From Planctomycetaceae bacterium (GTDB lineage: Bacteria > Planctomycetota > Planctomycetia > Planctomycetales > Planctomycetaceae): a DNA stretch of 64,000 bases. A model generated the notes under the pieces. It did not search any database, was not told the DNA's origin, and was given only the letters and a program-made list of their open reading frames with translations. Shown piece after piece: positions 1 to 9,093 of the stretch. The stretch is from NCBI GenBank assembly GCA_947476295.1, contig CANJQC010000009.1:1-64000 (forward strand), written 5' to 3'. Position numbers and translations under genes: made by a program. Numbering within the stretch: the first letter of the stretch is position 1; each line of letters starts with the position of its first letter.

Positions 1-345
1 CTTGCGTTACGGACTGTTCATTCGCCGCCAGTTGCTCTCCACCCTTTCTCTTGAAAACGCGGTTACCTTTGGCTACAGAGCGGTAACGAATGCTCTGATC
101 AGGACTCTCACCTGACTGTTCAATCGCCTTCACAGGCGCACGAGCGGCAGGGCGTCAGCCCTCCGAGTACCATGAATCTGTTTACAGAAAGTGTTGTGCC
201 TCGAGAACCACTCGAAGGGCTGACGCCCAGCCGCTCGCCGGATTCTTGGTGGTGAATTGAATTGAATGAGGGGCTGCTGCATTGGTAAACTCAAACGACT
301 GCCCGACGAACTGCACCTCTTCAATCACCAGTGAATACTTCCGCC
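1..345. other. Intergenic region upstream of the DUF1501 gene
   Basis: No convincing gene is visible here. DUF1501 genes in planctomycetes usually follow a DUF1549/DUF1553 cytochrome-type gene, but no tail of such a gene is readable in these bases. The stretch holds one strong inverted repeat (141-237, listed separately) and a weak 6-bp complement near 62-87. No clear promoter was recognised. Confidence 0.5.
141..237. repeat. Imperfect inverted repeat, 27-bp arms
   Basis: The left arm (141-167) and right arm (211-237) are reverse complements at 25 of 27 positions. Both are built around the core GGCGTCAGCCCT / AGGGCTGACGCC, with about 43 bases between them. It is non-coding and lies upstream of the DUF1501 gene. 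It resembles the dispersed intergenic hairpins common in planctomycete genomes. Whether it acts as RNA or DNA cannot be told from one copy. Confidence 0.75.
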
Positions 346-1791
346 ATGACGAATCCGTTTCTCGAAAATATGGCCCGTGTCACGCGCCGACAGCTGTTTG
401 GTACGACATCGAGCGGGATCGGCCTGGCGGCATTGGCATCGATCGCAGGTTCATCATTTGCGAGCGCTGCGGATCGTGGGCTGCCGGGGATGCCGCACAT
501 TCCGGCGAAGGCAAAGCGGGTGGTGGTAATGTGGCAGGGAGGAGGTCCATCACATGTGGATCTGTTCGACGAAAAGCCCGTGATGCGGCAGATGGCGGGC
601 AAAGATATCCCGGATTCTATTCGAGGTACAACGAGGCTTTCTACAATGTCCAGTGGCTACGGAAAGTGGCCGTGTCAGCCTGCGATCAAGCCATTTAGAC
701 GTTACGGCCAGGCCGGGATTTCGTTGAGCGAAATGCTGTCGAATGTGGGCTCCATCGCAGACGATATCTGCGTTGTCCGCAGCATGCACACAGAAGCCGT
801 CAATCACGCTCCCGGAGTCACCTTGTTTATGACCGGGTCCCAGGTTCCTGGTCGGCCCAGCATGGGCGGATGGTTATCGTACGGCCTTGGCAATGACACC
901 GACAACCTTCCGACATTCGTCGTGATGACCTCCAGCGACAAAGCCAGGACCTGTGGCCAGTTGTTCTTTGATTATTACTGGGGCAGCGGTTTCCTTCCGA
1001 GTCGCTTTCAAGGCGTCCGCTTTCGAAATACTGGCGATCTTGTTCCCTACCTGATGAATCCAGCCGGTGTCAGTGCGGAATCGCGCCGCGCGATGCTGGA
1101 TGATCTGGCTGCCATGAATGCGGCTCATTTGGCCGATTACGGTGACCCGGAAATTGATACGCGAATCGCGCAGTACGAGATGGCGTATCGGATGCAGTCG
1201 AGCGTTCCGGACCTCGTCGATTTCTCCGGCGAAACCAAATCGACGCTTGATCGCTATGGCGTGGATGTGCTTGAAAAGGGCACGTACGCGAATAACTGTC
1301 TGATTGCTCGCCGATTACTCGAACGCGGCGTTCGTTTTGTGCAGTTAATGCATGCGGGCTGGGATCAGCACAGTAATCTGTTCACTCAGCTTGAACAGCA
1401 ATGCCTCGATACGGAAGGCCCCTCTGCTGCACTGGTGAAGGATCTGAAAGAACGCGGGATGCTGGACGATACGCTCATCGTGTGGGGCGGTGAATTTGGA
1501 CGCACGCCGTTTGGTCAGGGAGATCCGGAAAATCCCAAAGGCCGCGATCACTTCGGAAAAGCCTACAGCTGGTGGATGGCCGGCGGTGGAATTAAACCGG
1601 GAACGGTCTACGGGGAAACTGACGACTTTGCTTGGAACATCACGTCGAACCCAGTACATGTCCACGACATGCAGGCCACGATGCTGCATCTGTGCGGCAT
1701 CGATCATACACAGCTGACCTACCGCTATCAGGGCCGACAGTATCGGCTGACCGATGTGCATGGTGAAGTTGTGCAAGGCATTCTTGCATAG
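346..1791 (+). CDS. DUF1501 domain protein, Tat-exported
   Basis: This 481-residue protein belongs to the DUF1501 family, a sulfatase/alkaline-phosphatase-fold group very abundant in planctomycetes and of unknown substrate. The N-terminus reads NPFLENMARVTRRQLFG followed by a hydrophobic stretch ending near ASA, a twin-arginine export signal. Family-typical segments follow: VVVMWQGGGPSHVDLFD (about residues 60-76), MHTEAVNHAPG, GWDQHSNL, WGGEFGRTPFGQ and GRDHFGKAYSWWMAGGG. The ATG at 346 fits the family start; a GTG at 331 would add five residues. It probably acts outside the cytoplasmic membrane. The usual DUF1549/DUF1553 partner is not visible upstream. The family call is firm, the function unknown. 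Confidence 0.93.
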   Translation: MTNPFLENMARVTRRQLFGTTSSGIGLAALASIAGSSFASAADRGLPGMPHIPAKAKRVVVMWQGGGPSHVDLFDEKPVMRQMAGKDIPDSIRGTTRLSTMSSGYGKWPCQPAIKPFRRYGQAGISLSEMLSNVGSIADDICVVRSMHTEAVNHAPGVTLFMTGSQVPGRPSMGGWLSYGLGNDTDNLPTFVVMTSSDKARTCGQLFFDYYWGSGFLPSRFQGVRFRNTGDLVPYLMNPAGVSAESRRAMLDDLAAMNAAHLADYGDPEIDTRIAQYEMAYRMQSSVPDLVDFSGETKSTLDRYGVDVLEKGTYANNCLIARRLLERGVRFVQLMHAGWDQHSNLFTQLEQQCLDTEGPSAALVKDLKERGMLDDTLIVWGGEFGRTPFGQGDPENPKGRDHFGKAYSWWMAGGGIKPGTVYGETDDFAWNITSNPVHVHDMQATMLHLCGIDHTQLTYRYQGRQYRLTDVHGEVVQGILA

Positions 1792-1806
1792 ATAACGGTG
1801 ACTCAT

Positions 1807-1834
1807 GCAGGTCAGACATTCATGTCTGACCTGC
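1807..1834. terminator. Perfect hairpin between convergent genes
   Basis: The palindrome GCAGGTCAGACAT / ATGTCTGACCTGC lies 15 bases after the DUF1501 stop and 43 bases before the ddl stop on the other strand, so it sits where a bidirectional terminator would be. There is no T-tract on either side, so intrinsic termination is doubtful. It may instead be a dispersed repeat: its core GACATTCATGTC recurs in the arms at 28168-28279. Confidence 0.5.
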
Positions 1835-1876
1835 CCTCCCACGACATAAATATCCATCCTGCGGAATGCTTGTGGG

Positions 1877-2809
1877 TCATCGGAATCTGGCGACAGATTG
1901 AAGCAAAAGTTGTTCGCAGAGTTCGCCGACACTGATTCCTCGCGCACGGGCGGACATCGGGACGAGGCTGTGGGAGGTCATGCCAGGGATCGTGTTGATT
2001 TCCAGTATCCACACATGGCCATGTGAATCGACACGAAGATCCGTGCGACTGATACCATTCACCTGGCAGGTCTCACATGCGGCCAGGACGATGTCGGTCA
2101 GGTTGGCGGGCAGGTTTTTGGGTGCGACGTCGTAGCGAGTTGCATCGTCGGTGTATTTTGCGGAGTAATCATACCACCGGCTGGCTGGCAGAATCTCGAC
2201 AACCGGAAATGCTTCGCCATTGATGACGGGGACTGTGACTTCGCGGCCTTCAATATATTTTTCGATGAGGAACATATCGCTCCAGCGTGCGGCCTCGGCA
2301 GCGGCGGCGACGATTTCCTGTTCAGAATCGACGATTGTAATTCCTACGCTTGAACCCTGGGCGGCGGGTTTTACGACCTGGGGATAGCCGATTTGAATTG
2401 AAGCTGCGCGAATCAAATTGCTGGGCGCATCGTGTGAAAACGATATTCCAAGGGCAACCGGAAGTCCGGCTTTTGCTAGGATCTCACGAGTGGCAACCTT
2501 GTCAAAGGTCAAAGCCGACGCCTCTGCAGAACTTCCGAGCCACGGAATGCCCAGCCGGTCCAGTTGCCGCTGCAAAGTCCCGTCTTCACCGCCAGTTCCG
2601 TGCAGCATGGGGAAGATCACGTCAGTGGTTCGCGGAATCTCGTGCAGGGCCAGGATTGAGGGATCGAATTGAAGCACTCGATGCCCGCGCTGCCTCAAAG
2701 CCACCGCAACGCAGGCACCGCTTTCCAGACTGACCTCTCGTTCTGCGGAGTCACCCCCGGACAGGACGACGATTCGCAGCGGGTTACATTGAGAAAAAGT
2801 CTGAGACAT
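1877..2809 (-). CDS. ddl: D-alanine--D-alanine ligase
   Basis: This 310-residue ATP-grasp enzyme joins two D-alanines for the peptidoglycan stem peptide in the cytoplasm. Visible motifs are VVLSGGDSAEREVSLESG at residues 13-30, MLHGTGGEDG in the N-terminal domain, PQVVKPAAQGSSVGI (ATP binding), and LEINTIPGMTSHSLVP near the C-terminus, which carries metal and substrate ligands. The length is typical. It lies downstream of murC and murB on the same strand with a 156-base gap to murB, reproducing the murC-murB-ddl end of the classical division/cell-wall cluster. The ATG at 2809 is the first start and fits the family. Confidence 0.96.
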   Translation of the reverse strand: MSQTFSQCNPLRIVVLSGGDSAEREVSLESGACVAVALRQRGHRVLQFDPSILALHEIPRTTDVIFPMLHGTGGEDGTLQRQLDRLGIPWLGSSAEASALTFDKVATREILAKAGLPVALGISFSHDAPSNLIRAASIQIGYPQVVKPAAQGSSVGITIVDSEQEIVAAAAEAARWSDMFLIEKYIEGREVTVPVINGEAFPVVEILPASRWYDYSAKYTDDATRYDVAPKNLPANLTDIVLAACETCQVNGISRTDLRVDSHGHVWILEINTIPGMTSHSLVPMSARARGISVGELCEQLLLQSVARFR

Positions 2810-2965
2810 TTGTGTCTTTCATCTGAAATGTTCAGCTGCCGCGCCAGCAGCGTGAACGCTGGAATGATGTGGCAATGCTGCTGATTTCGATGAACTCGTT
2901 CACGAATCCTGTTGAGTCATGTTCTGCTGCCACGGGCGGAGTGATCGAAGCGCAGTTCGCTCCAA

Positions 2966-3847
2966 TCACCAGACTTTGATTTCCAGTTCCAGATCAACCG
3001 CAAATTTCTCGGCAACGGCCTTTTGAATGCGGCCGATGAGCTGCTTCACATCGTTGCTGGTGGCACCGGATTCCGTGACGATAAAGTTAGCGTGGCGTTC
3101 GCTGATCCGTGCCTTGCCAACGGAGAGTCCTTTTAGTCCGCACTGTTCAATTAACGCTCCGGCGCTAAGTCCACGAGGATTACGAAAAATGCAACCCGCT
3201 GACTGATCGGCCAGCGGCTGTGTAGATCGCTTCAAGATCCAGTTCTTACGCATCCTCTTGGTCAGTTCTTCGGAATCGTCTCGCGTAAGCTCCAACGTCG
3301 CGGACAAAACCAGCAGATCCTGAATGCTGCTGCGACGGTAGGAGAACGACAGCTCGTCACCATGTCTCACTGCAATTTCGTTATCCTGAGTCAGCACTCG
3401 AACGCTTGTGATAAGCTGACCAATGTCACCCGTTCGCCCGCCGCTGTTACCAACAACGGCACCGGCGATCGTGCCAGGAATTCCAACAAGATATTCGATG
3501 CCGCCCAAGCCCGCTCGTACTGCTTCCGCCACAACGTGCGACAGCAATGTTCCACCGCCGGCCGTGAGCGAAGTGCCTTCGATCTTAACTTCACCTAGGA
3601 GCGGTTCGACAACTCGAACGACAACTCCCTGCACGCCCGGTTCTCGCACAAGCAGATTTGATCCGCTTCCGAGGATGTGAATGGGCAATTGTTGGCGGCG
3701 GCAGGTCCTGATGACCTCCAGCAGTTCTGTTTCTGTACGCGGGGTCACAAAGTACTGGGCGGGGCCACCCAGTCGCAGCCATGTGTGATGGCTGAGCGGT
3801 TCGTCACGCTGCAAAATTTCGCTGAAGTCTTCGATAGATTTCGTCAT
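2966..3847 (-). CDS. murB: UDP-N-acetylmuramate dehydrogenase
   Basis: MurB reduces UDP-GlcNAc-enolpyruvate to UDP-MurNAc using NADPH and FAD. The 293-residue protein starts MTKSIEDFSEIL and shows the FAD-binding LGSGSNLLV and GIPGTIAGAVVGNSGG motifs. The late block AGCIFRNP carries Cys where E. coli MurB has its catalytic Ser229. The shape is type II (Gram-positive-like, short). The ATG at 3847 is preferred over an in-frame start at 3886, which adds 13 unconserved residues. Either way the start lies inside the 3' end of murC (44-base overlap with the chosen start), so the two genes are probably translationally coupled. Confidence 0.95.
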   Translation of the reverse strand: MTKSIEDFSEILQRDEPLSHHTWLRLGGPAQYFVTPRTETELLEVIRTCRRQQLPIHILGSGSNLLVREPGVQGVVVRVVEPLLGEVKIEGTSLTAGGGTLLSHVVAEAVRAGLGGIEYLVGIPGTIAGAVVGNSGGRTGDIGQLITSVRVLTQDNEIAVRHGDELSFSYRRSSIQDLLVLSATLELTRDDSEELTKRMRKNWILKRSTQPLADQSAGCIFRNPRGLSAGALIEQCGLKGLSVGKARISERHANFIVTESGATSNDVKQLIGRIQKAVAEKFAVDLELEIKVW

Positions 3848-5294
3848 GAATCTGATGTGTCCTGCCTGCTCCCATTGTGATGACAACGTCGCCTAGTCGC
3901 CCGGAATGGTCTAATCTTCCCAGTACCTGGTCAAGATTCGACATCAGGAAAGCACGGCCTCCCGATTCAGAGATACTTCGGACCAGAGTTCCCGAAACGC
4001 GGCTGCAGTGAGCGTATGAAGCCGTTTCTCGCGCGGGAAGTACGGGAAGGATAAGGCATTCGTCGGCAAGTAAAAGTGCAGAACGAAAATCTTTAAAAAG
4101 TGCAGAAATTCGTGACAACTGATGCGGTTCAAAAACAACAATCAGACGGCGGTTCTGGAAGACAGTGCGTGCGGTAACGAGAGTGGACCTGATTGCGGTG
4201 GGGTGATGAGCGTAGTCGTCGACCCAGTCGATGCCAAACAAGTGCCCGCGATGTTCGAAGCGTCGACGAATTCCGGAAAATGCCCCAATACCGCTAATAG
4301 CTGATTCAACCGATACTCCCATCGAAACGGCGGCCGCAATAGCTGCGACAGCGTTCTGTCGATTGTGAAGTCCGGGCACCTGAAGCGGCACCAGCCCGAC
4401 AGCATGGTTTCTGTTGCGAAGCAGGAACGTCTGCCGCTGACTGCTGGCCGGAATCCCGGGTGGATCTGATTCGCAAGAGACGGCATTCCAGTCCGCGTCC
4501 CTATGCAGCGAAAATGAAATCGTCCGGCGTCCGCAGGTTGCTGCGATCGTTGCGGATCTCTGGCAGTCATGGTTGAAAATCAAAGTGCCATCGGTCGGTA
4601 GTCGCGCCACAAAGTCGTTGAAGGTTTGATCGTAGTCGGCCTGCGACGAAAAGCAATCGAAGTGATCCGGTTCGATTCCGGTGAGCACAACTGTCGATGG
4701 CGACAGGTGCAAAAACGACTGACGGTATTCACAACTTTCGACGACGGCCACCGCGCCTGAACCGAAGACACCTGAGCGACCTTGACTTCTCATCACTCCA
4801 CCAACATACGCCGACGGATCACGGCCTGCCTGTTGCAGGATACACCAGATCATTCCACTGGTTGTCGTTTTTCCGTGTGTCCCTGCCACGCACGCCTGAT
4901 TGTGGGAGACAAGTAACTGGCTGAGGGCCTGCGGAAGTGACATTGGTGTTAAACCAAGTGATCGGCAGCGCTGAAGCAGCGGACAGGACTCCTGTACAGC
5001 CATCGAATAGACGACGTACTCAGGAGTGTCTGCGAAAATCTGTTCCGCGCGGTCCGGATGCAAAAGTCTGAAGGCTAGATTATGGACGACTGCTGGCAGA
5101 TCGCTCTCACAAGCATTCAATTCGTGATCAGTGCCAACAACAGATTCACCAGCGTCAAGCAGCATCTCCGCGAACGCTCGCATCCCGGCACCTAGGACGC
5201 CGACCAGCAGCCATGGTCTTTTGTAATCTGAAGATAAACCATTGAACAACGGGCGATTGTTTTTCTTCAACGTCTCTTTTCTCACGGCAGCCAT
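3804..5294 (-). CDS. murC: UDP-N-acetylmuramate--L-alanine ligase
   Basis: MurC adds L-Ala to UDP-MurNAc. The 496-residue protein (from ATG 5294) has the N-terminal Rossmann glycine motif, here LVGVLGAGM instead of the usual GIGGIGM. The Mur-ligase P-loop GTHGKTTTSGMIW follows, then DDYAHHPTAIRSTL, and near the end GDVVITMGAG. A GTG at 5375 would extend it by 27 residues without family support. It is the first gene of the murC-murB-ddl set. The divergent kinase starts at 5665, so promoters for both probably lie in 5295-5664. Planctomycetes have peptidoglycan, and this set is consistent with that. Confidence 0.95.
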   Translation of the reverse strand: MAAVRKETLKKNNRPLFNGLSSDYKRPWLLVGVLGAGMRAFAEMLLDAGESVVGTDHELNACESDLPAVVHNLAFRLLHPDRAEQIFADTPEYVVYSMAVQESCPLLQRCRSLGLTPMSLPQALSQLLVSHNQACVAGTHGKTTTSGMIWCILQQAGRDPSAYVGGVMRSQGRSGVFGSGAVAVVESCEYRQSFLHLSPSTVVLTGIEPDHFDCFSSQADYDQTFNDFVARLPTDGTLIFNHDCQRSATIAATCGRRTISFSLHRDADWNAVSCESDPPGIPASSQRQTFLLRNRNHAVGLVPLQVPGLHNRQNAVAAIAAAVSMGVSVESAISGIGAFSGIRRRFEHRGHLFGIDWVDDYAHHPTAIRSTLVTARTVFQNRRLIVVFEPHQLSRISALFKDFRSALLLADECLILPVLPARETASYAHCSRVSGTLVRSISESGGRAFLMSNLDQVLGRLDHSGRLGDVVITMGAGRTHQIHDEIYRRLQRNFAA

Positions 5295-5664
5295 CCTGGC
5301 AATTATTCCTAGCGTCACGACTAGAACTTTTTCTTTTTCGACAATTCGTGGATGACTCCATCGAACTGTTGCCACTCGAACAAGCGGGAAGAATAATGGT
5401 TTTGTGCGATTGCTGACATAGCGAGACGTGCGAAAAAGTCGCGGATCGGGATCGGGGGAATATGTGAGCCATTTGATCGAGGTTTTGAAGGAAGTCTACT
5501 TTCCGGGCAGGAATGGTTTCCCCGGCGTCCTACAGGTGGTAGTCTAGTCATCGGCAGAGCGTGGATTTTCCAGAGCGAACTGTACGCTCCCCCGAAACGA
5601 TATGTTGTATCGTCTCATTCTGGCGAACACGATTCATGGGATTAGGTTTGACAGAGCCACAAAG

Positions 5665-7380
5665 ATGAAGGTTCCGGTCGCAGCTCAAAACTTTCTGGAA
5701 TTGCTCGAAAAGAGCGAACTGCTCACTGGATCGCAGATTAAGAAGGTGCGCGAAAGGCTAAAGATTCCGGACACGGCAACGGCACGCGAGACTGCAAAAG
5801 CTCTGGTTCAGGGACGTGTACTGACACCGTTCCAGGCCGAACGCCTGCTCGAAGGACGATATCGAGGCTTGGTGATTGACGGCTATCGTATTCGCGAAGT
5901 GCTGGGCTTCGGAGGCATGGGCTGTGTCTTCATTGCCGAACATCAAAACGAAAGTCGCAAGGTCGCGCTCAAGGTATTGTCGTCGGAACATGCTCTGGAT
6001 GCCGGAATGCTGGCCAGAATGAAACTGGAAGCGATTGCGGGGATGCGACTCAATCACCCGAACATTATTCGCACATATCGAATGGATACAACCGGCGCAG
6101 TCCATTTTCTGGTGATGGAACTCTTTCGCGGTATCACCCTGCATGAACTTGTCGCCCTGTACGGAGCCCTCAAGTGGCCAGTGGTGTGTGATATTGCTCT
6201 GCAGGCAGCAGCAGCACTGAAGGCCGCACATGCGCAGGGGATTATCCATCGCGACATCAAGCCGGCAAACTTCCTGATTGACCAGAACGGTGTGACGCGA
6301 ATTCTGGACTTTGGCCTGGCGATGATAAAAGACGTACCGGAAGAAGAATTTTCGCTGTCAATGGTGTTTGGCCACGACTGCCTTGGAACACCTGACTATA
6401 TTGCTCCGGAGCAATCACTGGACAGTCGCCGCGTGGATGCACGAGCGGACATCTACAGCCTTGGCGCGACGTTGTACGTTGCGCTGACCGCGCATGTGCC
6501 GTTTCCTGACAAATCCAACAAGGCAAAGCTCGAAGCGCATCGTTCGAAACGACCAAAGAACGTTTGCCAGCTTCGTCCGGAGATCCCGTCAGAAATCGGG
6601 GCCATCATTGCTAAGATGCTGGAAAAAGATCCTGCGAAGCGGTTTCAGTCGGCTGACGAACTTGCGGATGCAGTCAGGCCGCACGCGCAGCGAACTTCGA
6701 TACAGTTCGATTTTCGTGAATTGGTCACACTGAGGGCAAAACAAGCGAAGGCGAAAGTAGAACAGTCGGGGAAGAAACCGTCCGGACAGAGATCATCCAT
6801 CACATCGACGTCAGGATGGCTCAGGGAAGGCAGTCTTCAGATTGCCGAAAGGACTGACAGCTTCAGTCAGTCGGAAACGCCCGCCATCCGGCAGCCCGAA
6901 CCTCATCGAATGCGAGCAGAACCCGTGCATTCAGTGCCAACGACTTCCATTCGTTCCACAACATTCAGTGGGCCGGTGCCAGTGGGCTGGCGGCTGCAGA
7001 TGCTCGGCACAAGGCGACGGGTTGCACTGGTGAAGGCCAGAACATCGATCGGTTCCGAGCACGGTGCCGACGTGCTATTGCTGCGAGACGGCGGCGTCGA
7101 TAGTCTGCAGTGCTGGCTGGAATACGACGGGCTGCACTGGAAGCTGCATCAGGAATCGAAAACACTCCCGACATACGTCAACGGCACAGTGGAAGCGTTG
7201 TGTACGCTGCGTCATGGCTCAAAAATTACGTTCGGCGGAAAAACGGGCGTAAGACTTGTCAGCCTTCCGCAAATCGCCAAAAACCGAAAACGCCTGATGG
7301 CGTCAATTATCGGACTCATTGTGATCCTGACCGGCGGCGGACTTGCATGGTGGCTGCTGAGTTTATTTCAAGTTTTCTAA
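5665..7380 (+). CDS. Ser/Thr protein kinase with FHA-like region and C-terminal membrane anchor
   Basis: This is a 571-residue Hanks-type kinase. Residues 1-70 form the helical module common in planctomycete kinases (FLELLEKSELL, LTPFQAERLLEGR). The kinase domain spans about 73-340: glycine loop LGFGGMGCVF, VALK lysine near 103, HRDIKPANFL with the catalytic Asp near 197, DFG near 215, and GTPDYIAPEQ. A Ser/Thr-rich linker leads to a region near 445-535 (IGSEHGADVLLL, LPTYVNGT, GSKITFGG) resembling a forkhead-associated phosphopeptide domain. A single hydrophobic segment near 543-566 ends the protein, implying a tail-anchored cytoplasmic kinase. The ATG at 5665 fits related starts; ATG 5602 adds 21 residues. 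Confidence 0.92.
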   Translation: MKVPVAAQNFLELLEKSELLTGSQIKKVRERLKIPDTATARETAKALVQGRVLTPFQAERLLEGRYRGLVIDGYRIREVLGFGGMGCVFIAEHQNESRKVALKVLSSEHALDAGMLARMKLEAIAGMRLNHPNIIRTYRMDTTGAVHFLVMELFRGITLHELVALYGALKWPVVCDIALQAAAALKAAHAQGIIHRDIKPANFLIDQNGVTRILDFGLAMIKDVPEEEFSLSMVFGHDCLGTPDYIAPEQSLDSRRVDARADIYSLGATLYVALTAHVPFPDKSNKAKLEAHRSKRPKNVCQLRPEIPSEIGAIIAKMLEKDPAKRFQSADELADAVRPHAQRTSIQFDFRELVTLRAKQAKAKVEQSGKKPSGQRSSITSTSGWLREGSLQIAERTDSFSQSETPAIRQPEPHRMRAEPVHSVPTTSIRSTTFSGPVPVGWRLQMLGTRRRVALVKARTSIGSEHGADVLLLRDGGVDSLQCWLEYDGLHWKLHQESKTLPTYVNGTVEALCTLRHGSKITFGGKTGVRLVSLPQIAKNRKRLMASIIGLIVILTGGGLAWWLLSLFQVF

Positions 7381-7558
7381 CGAAGTATCACGTCGCCCGA
7401 ACGTCCTTTTCCTTAACTGTATGGCGATGGATGTCAGGATGGCGAAATGTCTGTCTCATGGCGGACCTTGGCGTTCACATCTGATCTGATGTTCATGGAA
7501 AATCCTGACAACAGCAGCGACTGGTTTGTATGTCGCAGCACTGCCGCGCAGACGATCG

Positions 7559-8551
7559 TCATTCCAGCTTCAGCGGGCGTTGCATCAGTTCAACCGTCGC
7601 TTCGCGAGGCCATTTGTTTTCGAAGAGGACTCGATAGACTTGTTCGGCGATTGGCATATTAATGCCGCGTTGACGGGAAAGATGGTAAACGCTGCGTGCC
7701 GTAAAGATGCCTTCCGCGACGGCGGTCATGGATTCGAGGATCTCCTTGAGTGTTTGACCGCGCCCGAGAGCTTCACCAACAAAACGATTGCGACTGTACG
7801 GACTGTTGCAGGTCGTTACAAGATCTCCCAGACCGGCAAGGCCATAAAACGTTTCAATGTTCGCCCCCAACGCTGTTCCGAATCGCACCATTTCGGCCAA
7901 CCCTCGTGTCAGCAGTGCGGCCTTTCCATTGTCGCCGAATTTCAATCCGTCACAGATTCCGGCGGCAATGGCGATGACATTTTTCAGTGCACCAGCAAGT
8001 TCAACGCCTTGCTGGTCGGCGTTCGAATATACGCGCAGTGTCTCCATCGACATCAGCGACTGAATTCGTTCCGCTGCGTCAAGTGAATCACAGGCTGCCA
8101 CAATGCTTGCTGGTTTCCGTGCCGTGATCTCTTCGGCATGACAAGGACCGCCAAGCACAACGACCGGACGCTGACCGACGATTTGCTGAATCATCTGACT
8201 CGGGCGCAGCAACGTTTCATTTTCGATCCCCTTCACAGCGCTCACCAACAGCGCCTGATCGGGGATTAACGCTGCCAGTTGCTGCATAGCCTCACGCAGA
8301 CCACGTGTCGGAATGCAAACCAGCACAACGGACGCCTCCCGTAGTGCAATTGCCGCGTCGGCTGTCACCTGAATCGCGGCAGGCAGTCGCACATGCGGCA
8401 ACAGACGACTGTTTTCTCGTGTCTCGTGGATATGCCTGGCGAAGGTCTCATTCCTGGCCCACAGGCGCACGGAGACATCCGGGTTTTGCGCAGCAACCCA
8501 TGCGCAGGCAGTTCCCATGGCTCCTGCACCAAGCACACTGATTACAGTCAT
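7559..8551 (-). CDS. gpsA: Glycerol-3-phosphate dehydrogenase [NAD(P)+]
   Basis: GpsA reduces dihydroxyacetone phosphate to sn-glycerol-3-phosphate for phospholipid synthesis. The 330-residue protein begins MTVISVLGAGAMGTACAW, the NAD(P)-binding glycine motif at the extreme N-terminus. It contains SAVKGIE, VLGGPCHAEEI, ELAGALKNVIAIAAG (catalytic Lys) and GLAGLGDLVTTC. The ATG at 8551 is chosen because the 11 upstream in-frame residues lie before the conserved start. It appears to be a single-gene unit: the upstream neighbour is divergent (8827) and the downstream gene is convergent. Confidence 0.96.
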   Translation of the reverse strand: MTVISVLGAGAMGTACAWVAAQNPDVSVRLWARNETFARHIHETRENSRLLPHVRLPAAIQVTADAAIALREASVVLVCIPTRGLREAMQQLAALIPDQALLVSAVKGIENETLLRPSQMIQQIVGQRPVVVLGGPCHAEEITARKPASIVAACDSLDAAERIQSLMSMETLRVYSNADQQGVELAGALKNVIAIAAGICDGLKFGDNGKAALLTRGLAEMVRFGTALGANIETFYGLAGLGDLVTTCNSPYSRNRFVGEALGRGQTLKEILESMTAVAEGIFTARSVYHLSRQRGINMPIAEQVYRVLFENKWPREATVELMQRPLKLE

Positions 8552-8826
8552 GACGATTCCACAGTAAAGTACGAAAACAGCCAAGTCTCACATAGCGTAT
8601 TTCAACGGTGTGTGGCGTGAACGCAACAGACTCAGGAGGGAAAACCAGGAAACGCCGCAATCCGATTGATCGACAAATTCGGTGAAATCGCGTTTCCCCA
8701 TCGACGCTTGCCCTCAAATCCAATTGACGAAATCGAAAGTCGTTTGCGGCCTGCGGAAACTCAACCAATGGTTACGCAGCGTTAAGTCAGCGATACGGCC
8801 TTCAGGCTTGCGCCACGGAGTCTAAG

Positions 8827-9093
8827 GTGAACCAAACCATGAACCAAACCATGAACCAGCCATCTGTCATCGAACCACCAGGATCTGTTTTCACGGAACG
8901 TCGTCAGCGCGACGCCGGTGCGCCCCTCGGCGCGTCAGAACGTCGTCAGTTTCGCGACGGTGACAGATCAGCTCGACCGGAAGTTGCCGAACTGGCAAAC
9001 GCCGTGGATGACCACAAGATCGCCCATCACCGCCGCTTCATTACCTTTGAAGAACTTTTCGACGTGATGGCATCACTGGGATATCACAAGTAG
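8827..9093 (+). CDS. Small Arg-rich protein, paralogue of the next gene
   Basis: This 88-residue protein has no recognised function. The N-terminal half is polar with ERR/RRQ clusters (TERRQRD, SERRQFRDG). The C-terminal 35 residues form a likely helical module (ELANAVDDHK, FEELFDVMASLGYHK) that matches the end of the neighbour at 9370. The start is unusual: a 12-base direct repeat AACCAAACCATG gives three in-frame starts (GTG 8827, ATG 8839, ATG 8851). GGAG at 8817-8820 is well spaced for the GTG. No signal peptide is seen, so it is probably cytoplasmic. Confidence 0.75.
   Translation: MNQTMNQTMNQPSVIEPPGSVFTERRQRDAGAPLGASERRQFRDGDRSARPEVAELANAVDDHKIAHHRRFITFEELFDVMASLGYHK

Noticed and set aside
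4660-4700. tRNA-like GGTTCGATTCC string
   Set aside because: It lies inside murC coding sequence and no acceptor or anticodon stem can be formed around it.
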